NCBI GenBank assembly: GCA_040219555.1 | Contig: JAVJSF010000006.1 | Location: forward strand, 62,001-126,000 | Length of the DNA stretch: 64,000 bases | Reading direction: 5' to 3' | DNA from: JAVJSF01 sp040219555 | GTDB taxonomy: Bacteria; Actinomycetota; Thermoleophilia; Miltoncostaeales; Miltoncostaeaceae | In this document: positions 30,132-38,633 of the stretch, piece after piece | Layout of the letters: every line of letters begins with the position of its first letter | Numbering within the stretch: the stretch's first letter is position 1 | Notes under the pieces: model-generated | What the model was told of the DNA's origin: nothing | Seen by the model: the letters and a program-made list of their open reading frames with translations, nothing else | Databases searched by the model: none | Made by a program: the position numbers and the translations under genes

Positions 30132-32675
30132 TCAGACCCCGCCGGCCTCGACGGACTCGGGTGCTTGCGCACCCTGACCCGCCGCCTGGGCGTGCGCGTC
30201 GGCAAGCGTCTGCGCGGCCTGCTCGCGCGAGACCTCGCCCTCCTTGCCGCGCTCGCGCTTCCAGATCACGAACCCGCATCCGGGGTTCTTGCGGCTCTTC
30301 CAGCTGGTGCAGCCGTACGCCCGGTTGTTCTCGACGATGCTGCCGCCGCAGCCCGGCGTGGGGCACTCCCCGATGGGCTCCTTGGCCGGGGCGGGGGCGG
30401 CGTTGGTCTCGCCGGCGGCCACCATGGCTCGGGCGGTCTCGACGTCCACCTCGCCCTTCTGGCCCCGCACCCTCTTCCAGATCACATAGCCGCACCCGGT
30501 CTCGCTGCGGCTCTTCCAGCTGGTGCAGCCGTAGCTGCGGCTGCGCTCGACGATGCTGCCCTCGCAGCCCTCGGTGGGGCACGGGCCGAGCACCTCGCGC
30601 TCCTCCTCGAGGTCCTTGCTCGACCGGCCCGCGGCGATGTGCTCGAGCGCCGTCTCGCGCGTGAGCGTGCGCCCGTTCTGCTGCTTCCACAGCGTGTAGC
30701 CGCACCCGGGGTCGTCCTTGCCCTTGTAGCTGTTGCACCCGTAGCTCTTGGGGTACTCCACCACCTGGCCCTCGCAACCCGAGGTCGGACACGGCGCCAG
30801 CGGGGTGCGCTCGATGCGCAGGTCGCCCCGTTCCTTGTCGGCGAACCAGGCCACGACCTCGCGCGTGAAGCCCTCGATCTCGCGGCGGAAGTCGTCGGGT
30901 GAGTCCTCGCCGCGCTCGATGCGGTTCAGCCGCTGCTCCCAGCGGCCCGTGAGCTCCGGGCTGGTGAGCAGGTGGTCGCCGAGCATCTTGATCAGCCCCA
31001 CGCCCTTCTCGGTGGCGCGCAGGGCCCGGCCCTCGCGCTCCACGTAGTCGGCGTCCACCAGGCGCTCGATGGTGGCCGCGCGGGTGGCCGGCGTTCCGAT
31101 GCCGGCGTCCTTCATCGCGTCGGCGGCCTCGTCGTCGTCCACCAGCTTGCCGGCGGTCTCCATGGCGCGCAGCAGGGTGCCCTCAGAGTACTTCGCCGGC
31201 GGCTTGGTCTGCTTGGCGAGGGCGGTGGCCTCGGTGCAGTCGACGGCCGCGCCCACCTCGAGCGGGGGCAGCGACTGCTCGCGCTCCTCGTCGCCCTTGG
31301 GGGCCGAGGCATCCTCGGCCTCCTCGCCGTACACGGCGCGCCAGCCGGCCTCCACCAGCACCTTGCCCCGGCTGCGGAACAGGTGCTCGCCCACGCGGGT
31401 CTCCACCACGGTCCGCTCGAACCGGGCCGACGGGTGGAAGATGGCCAGGAACCGGCGGGCCACCATGTCGTAGACCCGGCGCTCGTCGCGCCCCAGGCCG
31501 GCCAGGTCGTGGTCGCCCTCGGTGGGGATGATGGCGTGGTGGTCGCCCACCTTGGCGTCGTTCACCACGCGTGCCAGAGGAAGCTTGTCGAGGCCCAGGA
31601 CGTAGCGCGCGCCGTCGGCGTACTCCGGCGCGGCGGCGCCGACCCCGCTGGCCACGCCCTTCAACTGGCCGGCCATGTCGCCCGACAGGTAGCGGGAGTT
31701 CGTACGCGGGTAGGTCAGCAGCTTGTGCTGGTCATAGAGCGCCTGGGCGGCGCTGAGCGTGCGCGTGGCCGAGAAGCCGAAGCGCGAGTTGGCCTCGCGC
31801 TGGAGGGTCGTGAGGTCGTACAGCAGCGGGGGCTGCTCCACCTGGGGCTTCTTCTCGAGCGCCTCCACGGTGCCGCGCGCCCCGGAGGCGGCCTGCGCGA
31901 TGGCCTCAGCCGGCTCGGCGGCCGTGAGGCGTGTGGTGGAGCCCTCGTGCCACAGGCCGCCGTAGGCGGCGCCCGAGTCGGTGCGGAACTCGGCCTCGAC
32001 CTCCCAGTAGTCCTCCGGCACGAAGGCCGCGATGGCCAGGTCGCGGTTCACGATCAGCGCCAGCGTCGGCGTCTGCACCCGGCCGAGCGAGAGCACCTTG
32101 CGCGCCGAGCCGGCCTTGGTGGTGGCCGCGCGGGTGGCGTTCATCCCCACCAGCCAGTCGGCCTCCGAGCGCGCGCGCGCCGCCGCCTCGAGCGGCCACA
32201 TGGTCTCGTCGTCGCGCAGCGCGTCGAAGGCGTCCTTGATGGCCCGCCCGGTCATCGAGCTGAACCACGCCCGTTTGACCCGCTTGCCGCGGGCCTTCTT
32301 GGGCGCGGTCTCGAGGATGAGCTTGAAGATGAGCTCACCCTCGCGGCCGGCGTCGCATGCGTTCACGATCGTGTCGATGTCCGTGCGTCCCATCAGCTGG
32401 TGCAGGCTCTTCAGCTGCTTGGCGGCCCGGGCATCGCGGGCGTGGTACCGGAACTGGTCGGGGACGATCGGGAGGTCCTCGTAGCGCCACTTCTTGAAGC
32501 GCTCGTCGTAGGCGTCCGGATCCACCTGCTCGACCAGGTGCCCCACCGCGTGGGCCACGATCGCGTCCGGCCCCTCCCAGTGGTCCCCGCTCTTCTTCGC
32601 CGCCCTTCCGAACAGGGCTTTCGCCACGTCGGCGGACACCGAGGGCTTCTCGCAGATGATGAGGGAGTGCGCCAT
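30132..32675 (-). CDS. topB: Type IA DNA topoisomerase (topoisomerase III type) with three C-terminal zinc-finger repeats
   Basis: 847 aa. The TOPRIM domain begins LIICEKPSVSADVAKALFG and has the acidic DAGREGELIF; SLGRVQTPTLALIVNRD and the catalytic tyrosine in TYPRTNSRYLSGDM follow. From about residue 627 there are three repeats of about 70 residues, each with four cysteines: CPTSGCEG with YGCNSYKGKDDPGCGY, CPTEGCEG with YGCTSWKSRSETGCGY, and CPTPGCGG with YGCTSWKSRKNPGCGF. The enzyme relaxes or decatenates DNA through a single-strand break. The housekeeping TopA should lie elsewhere. TAACGT 8 nt before the ATG suggests a leaderless start. Confidence 0.9.
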   Translation of the reverse strand: MAHSLIICEKPSVSADVAKALFGRAAKKSGDHWEGPDAIVAHAVGHLVEQVDPDAYDERFKKWRYEDLPIVPDQFRYHARDARAAKQLKSLHQLMGRTDIDTIVNACDAGREGELIFKLILETAPKKARGKRVKRAWFSSMTGRAIKDAFDALRDDETMWPLEAAARARSEADWLVGMNATRAATTKAGSARKVLSLGRVQTPTLALIVNRDLAIAAFVPEDYWEVEAEFRTDSGAAYGGLWHEGSTTRLTAAEPAEAIAQAASGARGTVEALEKKPQVEQPPLLYDLTTLQREANSRFGFSATRTLSAAQALYDQHKLLTYPRTNSRYLSGDMAGQLKGVASGVGAAAPEYADGARYVLGLDKLPLARVVNDAKVGDHHAIIPTEGDHDLAGLGRDERRVYDMVARRFLAIFHPSARFERTVVETRVGEHLFRSRGKVLVEAGWRAVYGEEAEDASAPKGDEEREQSLPPLEVGAAVDCTEATALAKQTKPPAKYSEGTLLRAMETAGKLVDDDEAADAMKDAGIGTPATRAATIERLVDADYVEREGRALRATEKGVGLIKMLGDHLLTSPELTGRWEQRLNRIERGEDSPDDFRREIEGFTREVVAWFADKERGDLRIERTPLAPCPTSGCEGQVVEYPKSYGCNSYKGKDDPGCGYTLWKQQNGRTLTRETALEHIAAGRSSKDLEEEREVLGPCPTEGCEGSIVERSRSYGCTSWKSRSETGCGYVIWKRVRGQKGEVDVETARAMVAAGETNAAPAPAKEPIGECPTPGCGGSIVENNRAYGCTSWKSRKNPGCGFVIWKRERGKEGEVSREQAAQTLADAHAQAAGQGAQAPESVEAGGV

Positions 32676-32683
32676 GGCGGAGG

Positions 32684-32689
32684 ACGTTA
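32684..32689 (-). promoter_or_regulatory. -10 element TAACGT before topB
   Basis: Minus-strand TANNNT hexamer ending 8 nt before the ATG at 32675; leaderless geometry. Confidence 0.4.
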
Positions 32690-32731
32690 GCACCGGTCCG
32701 CCGCGCCTCGACCGCTTCCCCGGGGCTGCGA

Positions 32732-33679
32732 TCAGGCCCCTCGTGCGCGGCCGCGCGGGCGCGCACGAGGGGCCACCGCCCGCAGTCCCGCCACGACGGT
32801 CACGACCACCACCAGGGCGCAGGTGACGGCCACGAGCACCAGCTCGCGGCTCTCGCGGGCGACCCCGCCCACATCGAGCGCCGTCCCCACCCGGGCGCCC
32901 ACCGCCACCAGGGTCAGGAGGGTCGCCGCCAGCGCGGCGGCGCCGAGCACGCGCGCGCCGCGCGCGCTCCGGCGGCGCGATCGCGCGGGCCTGTCGGGCC
33001 AGATCGCGAGCGCCGCGGCCATGAGGCCCAGCCAGGCCAGGGCGACCGCGTAGGCGCCCAGGACGTCGGCCGGACGGTGCCAGTCCAGGCCCACCAGGGC
33101 CACGCCGACCACCAGCGAGTAGACGCCGCCGCCCAGCGCGACCGCCGGCCGCATGGCGACCGGGGCCACCAGGATCGCGGCGAGGGTGAGGGACATGGCG
33201 ACGGTGGCGTGGCCGCTCGGGAAGGAGCCCGGGTCGTCCCACCAGGCCTGGGTGAGCTCGGGGCGGCCCAGGTTGGCTTTCAGGAACTGGGTCGTGAGGT
33301 TGGCGCCCAGGATCAGTGCCCCCGCGGCCACGGCCAGGTGCGGCCGCCGCCGCCAGAGGGCCACGGCCACCAGGCACGCGCTCGCCAGGGCCAGGCTGCC
33401 CACCCCGATCGTGCCGAGCACCCGGTCCGAGTACCACCCGGCCGCGCTCAGGTCGCTCCCAGGGCTCCCGTGCAGGCCGCCGGTCAGGCGGTCCTCGGCG
33501 CGCTGCCCCCAGGTGGTGCGCACCGAGAGCAGGTACAGCAACGCCACCGCGGCGGCCGCGACGACGGTGAGCAGCGCCGGGCCCCGCGCCTGGGCGGCGC
33601 TCAGGCGGCCCACGGACCCCGGCCCGTCGGCGCCGGGATGCCCCGTCCGCTTGCAACCGCGCCCCGGCACCGGTTGCAT
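32732..33679 (-). CDS. PAP2-family membrane phosphatase
   Basis: 315 aa. The acid-phosphatase signature is intact: KANLGRP, then FPSGHATV, then DWHRPADVLGA, with the catalytic His in the last block. Several hydrophobic segments surround it (ALLTVVAAAAVALLYLL; LAVAAGALILGANLT; VVGVALVGL), with two further C-terminal ones, so it is an integral membrane lipid or isoprenyl phosphatase. Undecaprenyl or phosphatidate phosphate is a likely but unproven substrate. A hydrophilic leader of about 30 residues precedes the first segment, so a shorter start is possible. Divergent from the small gene at 33713. Confidence 0.85.
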   Translation of the reverse strand: MQPVPGRGCKRTGHPGADGPGSVGRLSAAQARGPALLTVVAAAAVALLYLLSVRTTWGQRAEDRLTGGLHGSPGSDLSAAGWYSDRVLGTIGVGSLALASACLVAVALWRRRPHLAVAAGALILGANLTTQFLKANLGRPELTQAWWDDPGSFPSGHATVAMSLTLAAILVAPVAMRPAVALGGGVYSLVVGVALVGLDWHRPADVLGAYAVALAWLGLMAAALAIWPDRPARSRRRSARGARVLGAAALAATLLTLVAVGARVGTALDVGGVARESRELVLVAVTCALVVVVTVVAGLRAVAPRARPRGRARGA

Positions 33680-33712
33680 GGTGCATCGGAATCACTCCGG
33701 GAGGAGATCACC

Positions 33713-33937
33713 GTGGCATCCCGCACCCGCCTGTCCATCATCGCCGTCGCCGGCGCCGGCGTCCTCGCGCTGCTGGCGACCCAGCGCAAGCGCGTCGTCG
33801 GTGCCGCCAAGGGGGTCGTCCGGCGTGTCACCGGCGGGCCCGCCGCGGCACCCGAGCAGCCCGGCGACGGCGTCGAGCGCACGTCTGAGGAGTCGTTCCC
33901 GGCATCGGACCCGCCCGCCTACGGCCCGGGACTCTGA
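33713..33937 (+). CDS. Small membrane-anchored protein with SFPASDPP motif
   Basis: 74 aa. An N-terminal hydrophobic stretch (LSIIAVAGAGVLALLATQ) is followed by a basic segment (RKRVVGAAKGVVRRVTGG) and an acidic tail ending TSEESFPASDPPAY. The ESFPASDPPA motif recurs at the C-termini of many small bacterial proteins of unknown role. The GTG start has GGGAGGAG 7 nt upstream, a strong ribosome binding site. Its last 19 nt overlap the convergent gene. Confidence 0.65.
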   Translation: MASRTRLSIIAVAGAGVLALLATQRKRVVGAAKGVVRRVTGGPAAAPEQPGDGVERTSEESFPASDPPAYGPGL

Positions 33938-34221
33938 CCCGGGGCGGCCTCGACGCCGCAGCGTGCGTCCACCGGTGTGCCGGCCGCGAGTGACTCGCCG
34001 CCGCGCACCGGTCCCGCCAGCACCCCCTCACGCAGCGGGCCGAGATCCGCGATGCGCATCTTGGCCCGGCACACCGGCTGGGCGGCGGCGGCGAAGGCCG
34101 TCTCGGCCAGCCGGCGCGCCTCCTCGGCATCGAGCGCGCCGACCATCACCTGCTCGAGCTGGAACGGCCCGTCCCACCCGCTGGTGACGAGGTGTATCCG
34201 CAGCGCCGGAGAATCCGTCAT
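33919..34221 (-). CDS. Hypothetical small protein
   Basis: 100 aa, not recognised. The first half (RIHLVTSGWDGPFQLEQVMV, then ALDAEEARRLAETAFAAAAQ) looks like a compact alpha/beta fold; the C-terminal third is Gly/Ala/Pro-rich. Two cysteines, no membrane segment. The TACCCT -10 six nt before the ATG supports the start. The 3' end overlaps the 33713 gene by 19 nt on the opposite strand. Confidence 0.55.
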   Translation of the reverse strand: MTDSPALRIHLVTSGWDGPFQLEQVMVGALDAEEARRLAETAFAAAAQPVCRAKMRIADLGPLREGVLAGPVRGGESLAAGTPVDARCGVEAAPGQSPGP

Positions 34222-34227
34222 GCGGAC

Positions 34228-34237
34228 AGGGTAGCGT
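34228..34237. promoter_or_regulatory. Overlapping divergent -10 elements
   Basis: On the minus strand TACCCT (34233-34228) ends 6 nt before the hypothetical ATG; on the plus strand TAGCGT (34232-34237) faces the L,D-transpeptidase gene with a leader of about 45 nt. The two hexamers share two base pairs, so the promoters should be mutually exclusive. Confidence 0.45.
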
Positions 34238-34287
34238 GGTCGCCGACACCGGCCGCCCGCGGTGTGTCGGGCGCGAGAGGGGGACAC

Positions 34288-35352
34288 ATGGCTCGATGGG
34301 GGATCCGGCTGATCGCAGCCGGCACCACGGCGGCGGCGATGTGGGGGGCCACCCTCGCCGGCGCGCAGGAAGCGCCCGTCCCGGCCGAGCCCCCGCCGGA
34401 GGCGCAGGCCCCGCCGGACCCGGCGCCCCCGGCCGTGCGCGTCGCCGCCTTCCGGGCGCAACGGGCCGTCAGCTACGGCGACACCGCCCGCGTGGCCGGG
34501 CGCATCGCCCCGGCCGGCCGGACGCGCGTGGCCATCGAGCGGCGCCAGGGCCGGCGCTGGGTCACGCTCACGACGGTCCGATCCGATGCGCGCGGGCGCT
34601 TCCGGGGCGAGATCAGCCCCCGCCGGGACCTGGTCGTACGCGCCCGGCCGCTCGTGCGCGGCGGCGAGCCCGGCTCGCGCCGCCCGGTGGCCCTGCGCCG
34701 GCGGCTGCGGGTGGACGTGGACGTCCACCGGTACGAGTCGATCGCCGGACGGCCCTTCACCGTGACCGGCAGCGTGGTGCCCGCGCGCGACGGTGAGCGG
34801 GTGCTCCTGGAGGGCTCGCGCAACGGCCGGGCCTTCCAGCCGCTGGCCCGGATGGTGGTCCGCAAGGGGCGCGTGTCCGGGGCGGTGCGCCCCGACGAGG
34901 GCGGTCGCTGGCGCTTCCGGCTGCGCACCGACGAGGCCCGCTCCGACCGCTCGGACGCCACCGCACCGCGGCGGGTCTTCGACGCGAACCCGCACCGGGT
35001 GCCGGCCTCCGAGCCGGTGTACATCGTCCAGAAGCTCTCCGAGGCGCAGTTGTACTACTACGAGCGCGGGCACCTGGCGCGCGTCTTCCCGGTGGTGTTC
35101 GGCAAGCCCTCCACCCCCACGCCGGTCGGCACCTTCCGCGTCTACTCGAAGACCCCGGGCCCCGGCCCCGCATTCGGCCCGCTGGCCATGTGGTACCACG
35201 GCAACTACGGCATCCACGGCACCAACCAGGAGTACCTGCTCGGCCGCTCCTGGCGCTACTACTCGGCCGGCTGCACCCGCAACTACAACGCCAACATCAT
35301 CTGGCTGTACGACCGCGTGCCCATCGGCACCCCGGTGCGCACACTGGCCTGA
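34288..35352 (+). CDS. L,D-transpeptidase (YkuD domain), exported
   Basis: 354 aa. Signal peptide (GIRLIAAGTTAAAMWGATLA), a Pro/Glu/Ala linker to about residue 50, two Ig-like beta domains (about 52-130 and 140-225), then a YkuD catalytic domain from about 245: VQKLSEAQLYYYERGHLARV, FGKPSTPTPVGTFRVYSK, GIHGTN (His310) and YYSAGCTRNYN (Cys329). The enzyme would make 3-3 peptidoglycan cross-links. The usual S-H-G-C is S-A-G-C here, so the active-site His before the Gly is missing. A strong GAGAGGGGGA ribosome site precedes the ATG. Confidence 0.88.
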   Translation: MARWGIRLIAAGTTAAAMWGATLAGAQEAPVPAEPPPEAQAPPDPAPPAVRVAAFRAQRAVSYGDTARVAGRIAPAGRTRVAIERRQGRRWVTLTTVRSDARGRFRGEISPRRDLVVRARPLVRGGEPGSRRPVALRRRLRVDVDVHRYESIAGRPFTVTGSVVPARDGERVLLEGSRNGRAFQPLARMVVRKGRVSGAVRPDEGGRWRFRLRTDEARSDRSDATAPRRVFDANPHRVPASEPVYIVQKLSEAQLYYYERGHLARVFPVVFGKPSTPTPVGTFRVYSKTPGPGPAFGPLAMWYHGNYGIHGTNQEYLLGRSWRYYSAGCTRNYNANIIWLYDRVPIGTPVRTLA

Positions 35353-35410
35353 CGAGCGGGCCTGCTGGTGGCGCGGGCCGGGTGGTCTTCGGCCCGCGCC
35401 GGCCCGGTGC

Positions 35411-35416
35411 TAGCGT
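35411..35416 (+). promoter_or_regulatory. -10 element TAGCGT before the secreted repeat protein
   Basis: TANNNT hexamer ending 7 nt before the ATG at 35424; leaderless geometry. Confidence 0.4.
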
Positions 35417-35423
35417 CGATGAG

Positions 35424-36689
35424 ATGCGCGCGATCCCGCTCTCGGCCGCGGTCATCCTCCTCGCCGCCGCGCACGCCTCGCCGGCGTCGGCCGCGTGGTC
35501 ATCTCCGCATGTGGCCGGCCCCTCCGGGACCGAGGTCCGCGCGCCCGCCGTCGCCCGCTCCCCCGCCGGCGATGTCATGACGGTGTGGGTGCGGGTCCCG
35601 CGCGGCGCAGGGCCGGGCTCGGGCCAGGTCATGGTCCGCTCGCGGCCGGCCCAGGGCACCTGGGGCCCGGCCCGTCGCCTCTCCGGGCCGGGCACCGGGG
35701 CGCCGGCGGCGGCGATCGCCCCGGACGGCAGCGCGGCGGTGGCCTTCGGCATCCGCGACGTGCTCCACGTGGCCCGGCGCCAGGGCCGCCGCGGGCCGTG
35801 GCGCGTCGAGCGCGTCGCGTCCGGCAACGGGCACGTGGTGGACGTGCGCATCGCCCTGGACGCCCGGCGACGTATCACCGTGGCGTGGAGCGCGCGCTCC
35901 GGCGACGCCCACGTGGTGCGCACGGCCCGGCGCGGCCCGCGCGCCTCGGGCCGCTGGGCGTACCGCGGCGACGGGGTGGTGGCCCGCGCCCGCCCGGCGA
36001 TCGAGGTGGCCGCCGATGGGAGGGCGCTCGCCTCGTGGGCCCACGACGGGTCGGTCCACGCGGTGCCCCTCGGGGGTCTGGACCCGGCTGCCACCAGGCT
36101 GGGATCGGGCGACGACCAGATCCCGTCGCTGGCGCTCGCCCCGGGGGGGCGGGCCGTCGTGGGGTGGCGGGTGGTCCTGCCCGGTGGGAGCACGGTGGTC
36201 ACCGCCTCGGAGCGCGGCCGCTCCGGCGCGTGGCGCAGCCTGGGTGACCTCGGAGTGGGTTCGCGTCCCGAGGTCGCCATCGGTCCCCGCGGCGACGCCG
36301 CGGTGGTCTGGCCGGTGTCCGATTCCATCGGGGAGCGCGCCGGCATCGACGGTCAGATCCGCAGCGGCACCGAGCCGTGGCGGGCGACCCCGGTCGTCGC
36401 CCGCGCGGCGTGCGAGTGCCGCTATGTCCTGGACGGGGTCGCCGTGGACGGTCGCGGCGGCCCGCTGGTGGTCTGGCACCGCGTCCGGCGTGAGGGCGGC
36501 GGGGTGGTGGCCCTCAGCGCCCGGGCGGCAGCGGGCGGCCCATGGCGCTCGGTGGCGCTGCGGCCGCCGCCGTCCGTGGGCGACGTGGCGCTCGGGGTCG
36601 ACCGCGTCGCCGGCGCCGCCCTGGCATGGAGCCCGGCACGCACCTGGGCGGCCGGTCCGCTCACGCGCCTGCGGGCCGGCGCACGCTGA
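35424..36689 (+). CDS. Secreted repeat protein, probably beta-propeller-like
   Basis: 421 aa, function unknown. A signal peptide (MRAIPLSAAVILLAAAHASP) is followed by repeated units of about 45-50 residues with the rhythm APDGSAAVAFGI ... RRITVAWSARSG ... ADGRALASWAHDG ... APGGRAVVGWRV ... GPRGDAAVVWPV ... GRGGPLVVWHRV. Each unit has a G-x-A-hydrophobic-V-W strand, as in six- or seven-bladed propellers. Only two cysteines (ACEC) are obvious. No catalytic motif. Probably an extracellular binding protein. Confidence 0.72.
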   Translation: MRAIPLSAAVILLAAAHASPASAAWSSPHVAGPSGTEVRAPAVARSPAGDVMTVWVRVPRGAGPGSGQVMVRSRPAQGTWGPARRLSGPGTGAPAAAIAPDGSAAVAFGIRDVLHVARRQGRRGPWRVERVASGNGHVVDVRIALDARRRITVAWSARSGDAHVVRTARRGPRASGRWAYRGDGVVARARPAIEVAADGRALASWAHDGSVHAVPLGGLDPAATRLGSGDDQIPSLALAPGGRAVVGWRVVLPGGSTVVTASERGRSGAWRSLGDLGVGSRPEVAIGPRGDAAVVWPVSDSIGERAGIDGQIRSGTEPWRATPVVARAACECRYVLDGVAVDGRGGPLVVWHRVRREGGGVVALSARAAAGGPWRSVALRPPPSVGDVALGVDRVAGAALAWSPARTWAAGPLTRLRAGAR

Positions 36690-36750
36690 CGCGACGCGCC
36701 GGGTGCCGCCCGGGCATGATGGTGGCTCACCGGCGATGAGGAGGGTACGG

Positions 36751-37554
36751 GTGGGAGTGCTGACGCGGGCGCGGGCCGGGACGGCCGAGCGCGAGGCGTG
36801 GCCGGTTGCGGCGCGCGTCGCGGCGGGACTGCTGTGCCCGGGCGGGACCCACCTGCTGGAGAGGGCCGTCGAGGGCGCGGGCATCGACGAGGGCAGCCGG
36901 GTGGTGGAACTCCAGGCGGGACTCGGGCTCGCCGGCCGGCACCTCGTGGCGCGCGGGGTGCGGGCGTGGACCGGTGTGGAGGACGACCCGCTGGCGGTCG
37001 AGCACCTACGGCGCGCCGTCGGAGGCGCCGGCGCGCGCGTGGTCGCCGCGCGGCCCTCGGCGTCCGGGCTCGACGACGCCTGTGCGGGCGCGGTCCTGGT
37101 GGACGGCGCCGTGGCGGAGCGCACCGACGAGGAGGCCGCCGCGCTCCTGGCCGAGGCGGTGCGACTGTTGCGGCCCGCCGGCCGCCTGGCGCTGACCGCG
37201 CTCGTCCCGGGCGCCGGCGCGGAGGACCCCGCGGGGCGCGCCGCGCTGGCCGCGCTCGCAGCCCAGCGCGTGAGGGTGCGCGACCTCGCCGCCCTGCGGG
37301 AGATGGTGGAGGCGGCGGGCCTGGTGGTCGTCGGGTCCACCGACGCCCCGCTGCACGTGGAGCCCCCGCTCGACCTGGCCCGCATGGTGGGGCCCCGCCT
37401 GGGGATGCGGTTCGCCCGCGAGGCCGCCGACGAGACGGTCCGCCGGGCCGCCACGTCCACCCGTCAGGCGATCGAGGCCGCGTCGCCGCACCTGCGCGCC
37501 GGCCTGGTGGTGGCCGAGCGCCCGCTGGTGCTCGGGCTGCGCCGGCCGCGGTGA
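36751..37554 (+). CDS. Class I SAM-dependent methyltransferase
   Basis: 267 aa. RVVELQAGLGLAGRHLVARG is motif I (SAM-binding; ExGxG is slightly altered to ELQAGLG), AWTGVEDDPLAVEHLRRA supplies the acidic residue of motif II, and LLRPAGRLALTALVPG is post-motif III. The target is unknown. GTG 36751 is preferred because GAGGAGG (36738-36744) lies 6 nt upstream; ATG 36736 would place that site inside the gene. The C-terminal 60 residues are helical and may shape the substrate pocket. Confidence 0.75.
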   Translation: MGVLTRARAGTAEREAWPVAARVAAGLLCPGGTHLLERAVEGAGIDEGSRVVELQAGLGLAGRHLVARGVRAWTGVEDDPLAVEHLRRAVGGAGARVVAARPSASGLDDACAGAVLVDGAVAERTDEEAAALLAEAVRLLRPAGRLALTALVPGAGAEDPAGRAALAALAAQRVRVRDLAALREMVEAAGLVVVGSTDAPLHVEPPLDLARMVGPRLGMRFAREAADETVRRAATSTRQAIEAASPHLRAGLVVAERPLVLGLRRPR

Positions 37555-37575
37555 GCCGGCGCGGGCGCGGCGGGT

Positions 37576-38199
37576 ATGGCTGACCGGTCCGGGCCGGCTG
37601 AGCGGACCGGCCAGTGGCGGCGTGTCCCGCTGGCCCTGCCGGACGTCTCGGCCGGCGCGGTGCTGCTGCGCGAGCCGGAGGGCCGCGACGTGGTGCCCGT
37701 GCTCGAGGCCTGCCGCGACCCGGGGGTTCAGCGCTACACCCGCATCCCGTACCCGTATGACGTGCGCGACGCGCGCGCGTTCGTGTACGAATCGGGCCCC
37801 CGGCGGGCCGGTGGCCTGTCGCTCGAGCTCGTCGCCACCGACCGGCCGGACGGCGGGCTGTGCGGTGTGGTGGGGATCGTCGTCGATCGCTTCGACCCGG
37901 GGCGGGCCGAGATCGGCTACTGGACCCATCCCGATCACCGGGGGCGCGGGATCGCGCGCGGGGCCCTGTGGGCGCTGGGGCGCTGGTGCCTGGGCGAGGG
38001 GGGCTTCGCGCGCATCGACCTCACGGCCTCGGCGGCCAACCTCGCCTCCATCGCCGTCGCGCGCGGCTGCGGCTTCCGGGAGGAGGGCCGGCTGCGGGAG
38101 TCCTGGCCCACCCCGGAGGGGCGCGAGGACATGCTCATCATGTCGCTGATCCGGGCGGACCTCGGCCCGGACGGACTCCCCGCGGCGCCGGCGGCCTAG
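37576..38199 (+). CDS. GNAT family N-acetyltransferase (RimJ/RimL type)
   Basis: 207 aa. Starts ALPDVSAGAVLLREPEGRDV, then VQRYTRIPYPYDVRDARAFV, EIGYWTHPDHRGRGIARGAL (motif A, with the acetyl-CoA pyrophosphate loop HRGRGIA), and NLASIAVARGCGFREEGRLR (motif B). This is the RimJ/RimL/Ard subgroup, which acetylates protein N-termini or small molecules; the substrate is unknown. It starts 22 nt after the methyltransferase and is probably in the same transcript. Confidence 0.87.
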   Translation: MADRSGPAERTGQWRRVPLALPDVSAGAVLLREPEGRDVVPVLEACRDPGVQRYTRIPYPYDVRDARAFVYESGPRRAGGLSLELVATDRPDGGLCGVVGIVVDRFDPGRAEIGYWTHPDHRGRGIARGALWALGRWCLGEGGFARIDLTASAANLASIAVARGCGFREEGRLRESWPTPEGREDMLIMSLIRADLGPDGLPAAPAA

Positions 38200-38247
38200 G
38201 ATGCCCGGTCCGGGGTGCGCCCCGCGAACACGACCGGAGGGGGCGGG

Positions 38248-38574
38248 ATGAGCGAGGAGCGCGGCTCGATCTGGGAGGACGGCATCGGCCGGCGCGACGA
38301 GGACGCGCGCGTGCACTGGGAGGCCGAGACGACCCATGTCCCCGACCCGCAGGCCGTGCGCTACGGGGAGGGGCGATGCCGCGTGGTGGTACAGGCGACC
38401 ACGGGCGGTCCGGTGTTCCGCCACCGCGCCCACGTGGACGTCTACTGGCACGAGGGGCTGCGCCCGTCCTACATCCGCCTGACCCCGGATGAGGCACGCC
38501 GCATCGCCGCGATGCTCGAGACGGGCGCATCGCGTGCCGAAGAGGGGACAGGTCCCCCGACCTCCGGAGCGTGA
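38248..38574 (+). CDS. Hypothetical protein
   Basis: 108 aa, not recognised. The middle RCRVVVQATTGGPVFRHRAH, followed by VDVYWHEGLRPSYIRLTPDE, suggests a small beta-rich domain; EARRIAAMLETG forms a C-terminal helix, as in many short actinobacterial regulatory-like proteins. The ATG has GGAGGGGG about 5 nt upstream; a GTG further upstream lacks one. A TAGGAT hexamer at 38197-38202 may be its -10. Confidence 0.6.
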   Translation: MSEERGSIWEDGIGRRDEDARVHWEAETTHVPDPQAVRYGEGRCRVVVQATTGGPVFRHRAHVDVYWHEGLRPSYIRLTPDEARRIAAMLETGASRAEEGTGPPTSGA

Positions 38575-38633
38575 GCCCGTTCTCCGGGGCGCGCTGGATC
38601 CACGGAGCGTGACATGGCCCTCCCGATGACCAG

